Below are positions 5,375 through 6,628 of a stretch of 6,628 bases of DNA, one piece after another. Each line of letters begins with the position of its first letter. Within the stretch, counting starts at the first letter, position 1. The DNA comes from CALCCV01 sp964388665 (GTDB lineage Bacteria; Bdellovibrionota; Bdellovibrionia; Bdellovibrionales; Bdellovibrionaceae), in the NCBI GenBank assembly GCA_964388665.1, contig CAYMBJ010000133.1:1-6628 (forward strand). The letters are read 5' to 3'. Made by a program: the position numbers and the translations under genes. The notes beneath the pieces are model-generated. The model saw nothing but the letters and a program-made list of their open reading frames with translations, did no database searches and was not told where the DNA came from.

Positions 5375-6116
5375 AGCCATTGTTGTCGATGACGAAATTC
5401 CCGCTATAGATCGCCTAAAGAAGCTATTGAAGGGCTATCCGGACATTGATGTTGTTTGCGAATCCAGTGATGGGCTGACCGCACTTTCTGACATTGAAGA
5501 GAAAAAGCCTGATGTTGTTTTTCTGGATATCGACATGCCGGAGCTAAACGGTCTCGAAGTTGCCAAAACTCTTGGCGTAGGTGGACCCTTGATCGTTTTC
5601 GTGACGGCCTATGATGAGCATGCGCTCGCTGCATTTGAGTCAAGTGCGATCGACTACTTGGTGAAGCCAGTAAATAGTTCTCGACTTGATTTTGCGATCG
5701 AAAAAGTTCGCAAATCACATATGAAAGAGCGAAGTTCCCCTCTTGATTCTTTGCTTGCAAATCTTCAGGGTAGAGGACGTCCAGCTCGGCTTGCTGTCAA
5801 GATTGGTTCAAAATACGAGGTGTTTGATCCAAGTGAAATAGCCGTAGCGGTATCGCAAGATCACTACACATCGTTGATCGTGGACGGGCGTGAGCTACTT
5901 TCAGATGATTCACTGGAGTCCATTTATTCGCGATTAGATGCCAATATGTTTGTTAGAGTTCACCGTGGCGCGATTATTAACATCAAATACCTCAAAGAAC
6001 TCAAGCGTGAAGGTGATCGCAAATTCACAGCAGTTTTGTCTGACAAAGGCCAGACTCAAGTTTTGGTCAGTAGAGAGAGACTGCCTCAGCTTAAAAAATT
6101 TCTGGGTCTTACCTGA
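5367..6116 (+). CDS. LytTR-family response regulator (REC + LytTR DNA-binding domain)
   Basis: The product is 249 aa from GTG 5367, which overlaps the kinase stop by 8 bp. GAGG (5357-5360) lies 6 nt upstream, and the reading MIRAIVVDDE is the canonical N-terminus of a receiver domain; the frame is open further upstream to 5283, but that part duplicates kinase coding sequence. The receiver domain (2-118) has the acidic pair Asp8/Asp9, phospho-acceptor Asp54 in VVFLDIDMP, Thr80 and Lys100 followed by Pro101. A short linker leads to a LytTR domain (about 140-247) with the typical FVRVHRGAIINIKYLKEL stretch and an RERLPQLKKFL end. LytTR proteins bind paired direct repeats upstream of their targets; often these are genes for exopolysaccharide, cell-wall or secreted products. 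No convincing paired repeat was seen in this window, so the targets are unknown. The gene converges on the S41 fragment with 16 bp between stops. Confidence 0.94.
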   Translation: MIRAIVVDDEIPAIDRLKKLLKGYPDIDVVCESSDGLTALSDIEEKKPDVVFLDIDMPELNGLEVAKTLGVGGPLIVFVTAYDEHALAAFESSAIDYLVKPVNSSRLDFAIEKVRKSHMKERSSPLDSLLANLQGRGRPARLAVKIGSKYEVFDPSEIAVAVSQDHYTSLIVDGRELLSDDSLESIYSRLDANMFVRVHRGAIINIKYLKELKREGDRKFTAVLSDKGQTQVLVSRERLPQLKKFLGLT

Positions 6117-6132
6117 GACAGAGATATTTAAT

Positions 6133-6603
6133 TTAAAGTAGGTCAGCCTCATCAATCAATTGAGTTGGATCAAATGAAAGCTGACATTCCCGATCGACAG
6201 GAATGCCCGAGCCTTCGATGCACCTGCCAGAAAGGTCGTAGGTGAGTGCGGTGCTGATAGTCAGGCGCCAGCCTTCTAAGAGTTTGAGGATGCGAACTCT
6301 TCCGCTTCCACCGCCAGAGCGTAGGCCAATGACCTTAATGTGGGGCTGACCCTGCAGCCCCAACAGCACGTCTTCGGAAGCGGAATAGGTGAGTGGGTCT
6401 GTCAAGAAGATGACCGGCTTTGTCCAGCGGCTTTCTTCGCGAACAGCTTCTCCCATGATAGGTTCACGCTCCCCCAGTTGGCCGTCGGGAAGTGTTGAAC
6501 GAATCCAGCCAAGAGGCCCGTGGCTTTGTAGAAATCGATTTTGAAAGCGATGTGCCATCAAGAGATTCCCACCGGGATAATGGTATGGACCCGTCCCTCT
6601 TGA
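6133..6603 (-). pseudogene. Peptidase S41 (C-terminal processing protease-like) fragment, 5' end broken
   Basis: The open frame runs from after a TAA at 6604-6606 to TAA 6133-6135, about 156 codons, and holds only the C-terminal half of a tail-specific protease-type (S41) domain. Visible motifs are PGGNLL (the usual D.R.N.GG strand-turn), then KPVIFLTDPLTYSASED with the SASE nucleophile motif (Ser60 counted from TTG 6561), RSGGGSGR, and IEGSGIPVD near the end. The Lys that pairs with Ser in CtpA/Tsp is replaced by the Gly-rich segment, as in tricorn- or IRBP-like S41 members. Stops in frame at 6604-6606 and 6613-6615 cut it off from any N-terminal or PDZ domain. The adjacent frame upstream reads SGSFEADNQEGRVHTI, so a frameshift near 6570-6595 is likely. 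Only TTG 6561 and ATG 6558 could start the visible part. A sequencing indel, or true decay, would explain it. No signal peptide can be seen. Confidence 0.65.
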
Positions 6604-6628
6604 TTATCGGCTTCAAATGAGCCAGATA

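Noticed and set aside
1..6628. CRISPR array, tRNA, insertion sequence, prophage or toxin-antitoxin module
   Set aside because: No spaced direct repeats, clover-leaf sequences, transposase motifs, terminal repeats or recognisable toxin/antitoxin pairs were seen on either strand.

Overview
The window reads as the chromosome of a Gram-negative bacterium of moderate GC (roughly mid-40s percent by eye). It carries one lipoprotein with a clear lipobox, three proteins or former proteins with Sec signal peptides, and a trypsin-like secreted protease. The many short exported proteins without a recognisable family, beside LytS/LytTR-type signalling, resemble Bdellovibrio-like (Bdellovibrionota) genomes. 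That is an impression from gene style only; no marker gene is present. There are no rRNA, tRNA, CRISPR, insertion-sequence or phage genes.

Layout. Positions 1-372 hold the C-terminal end of an unidentified protein on the + strand. A spacer follows with a 7-1-7 palindrome (437-451) and a perfect 14-bp inverted repeat (486-521). A predicted lipoprotein lies at 570-1142 (+) and converges on a trypsin-like serine protease at 1291-2244 (-). From about 2245 to 2742 there is debris: a coherent frame without a normal start (2384-2653) overlaps by ATGA a 25-codon frame that encodes only a signal peptide (2650-2727). A small four-cysteine exported protein follows at 2743-3291 (-). Its promoter candidate has a perfect palindrome filling the -35/-10 spacer. 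After a 420-bp gene-poor gap, a second exported-protein gene (3712-4158, +) has a good ribosome binding site and signal peptide but an in-frame TAG at codon 22.

The best-understood part is 4238-6116 (+): a LytS/AlgZ-type membrane histidine kinase and a LytTR-family response regulator, overlapping by 8 bp and so almost certainly co-translated. Their signal and targets cannot be read from the window. At the right edge, a peptidase S41 C-terminal half (6133-6603, -) converges on the regulator; its 5' part is interrupted by stops.

The unusual theme is the number of exported-protein genes that are broken, or reduced to a signal peptide, in a short stretch: 2384-2653, 2650-2727, 3712-4158 and 6133-6603. 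Gene decay is the simplest reading. Consensus sequence error, or genuine short hydrophobic peptides, are the alternatives to exclude. I see no convincing new multi-gene system. The most distinctive items are the amber-interrupted gene, the signal-peptide-only ORF and the operator-like palindromes.
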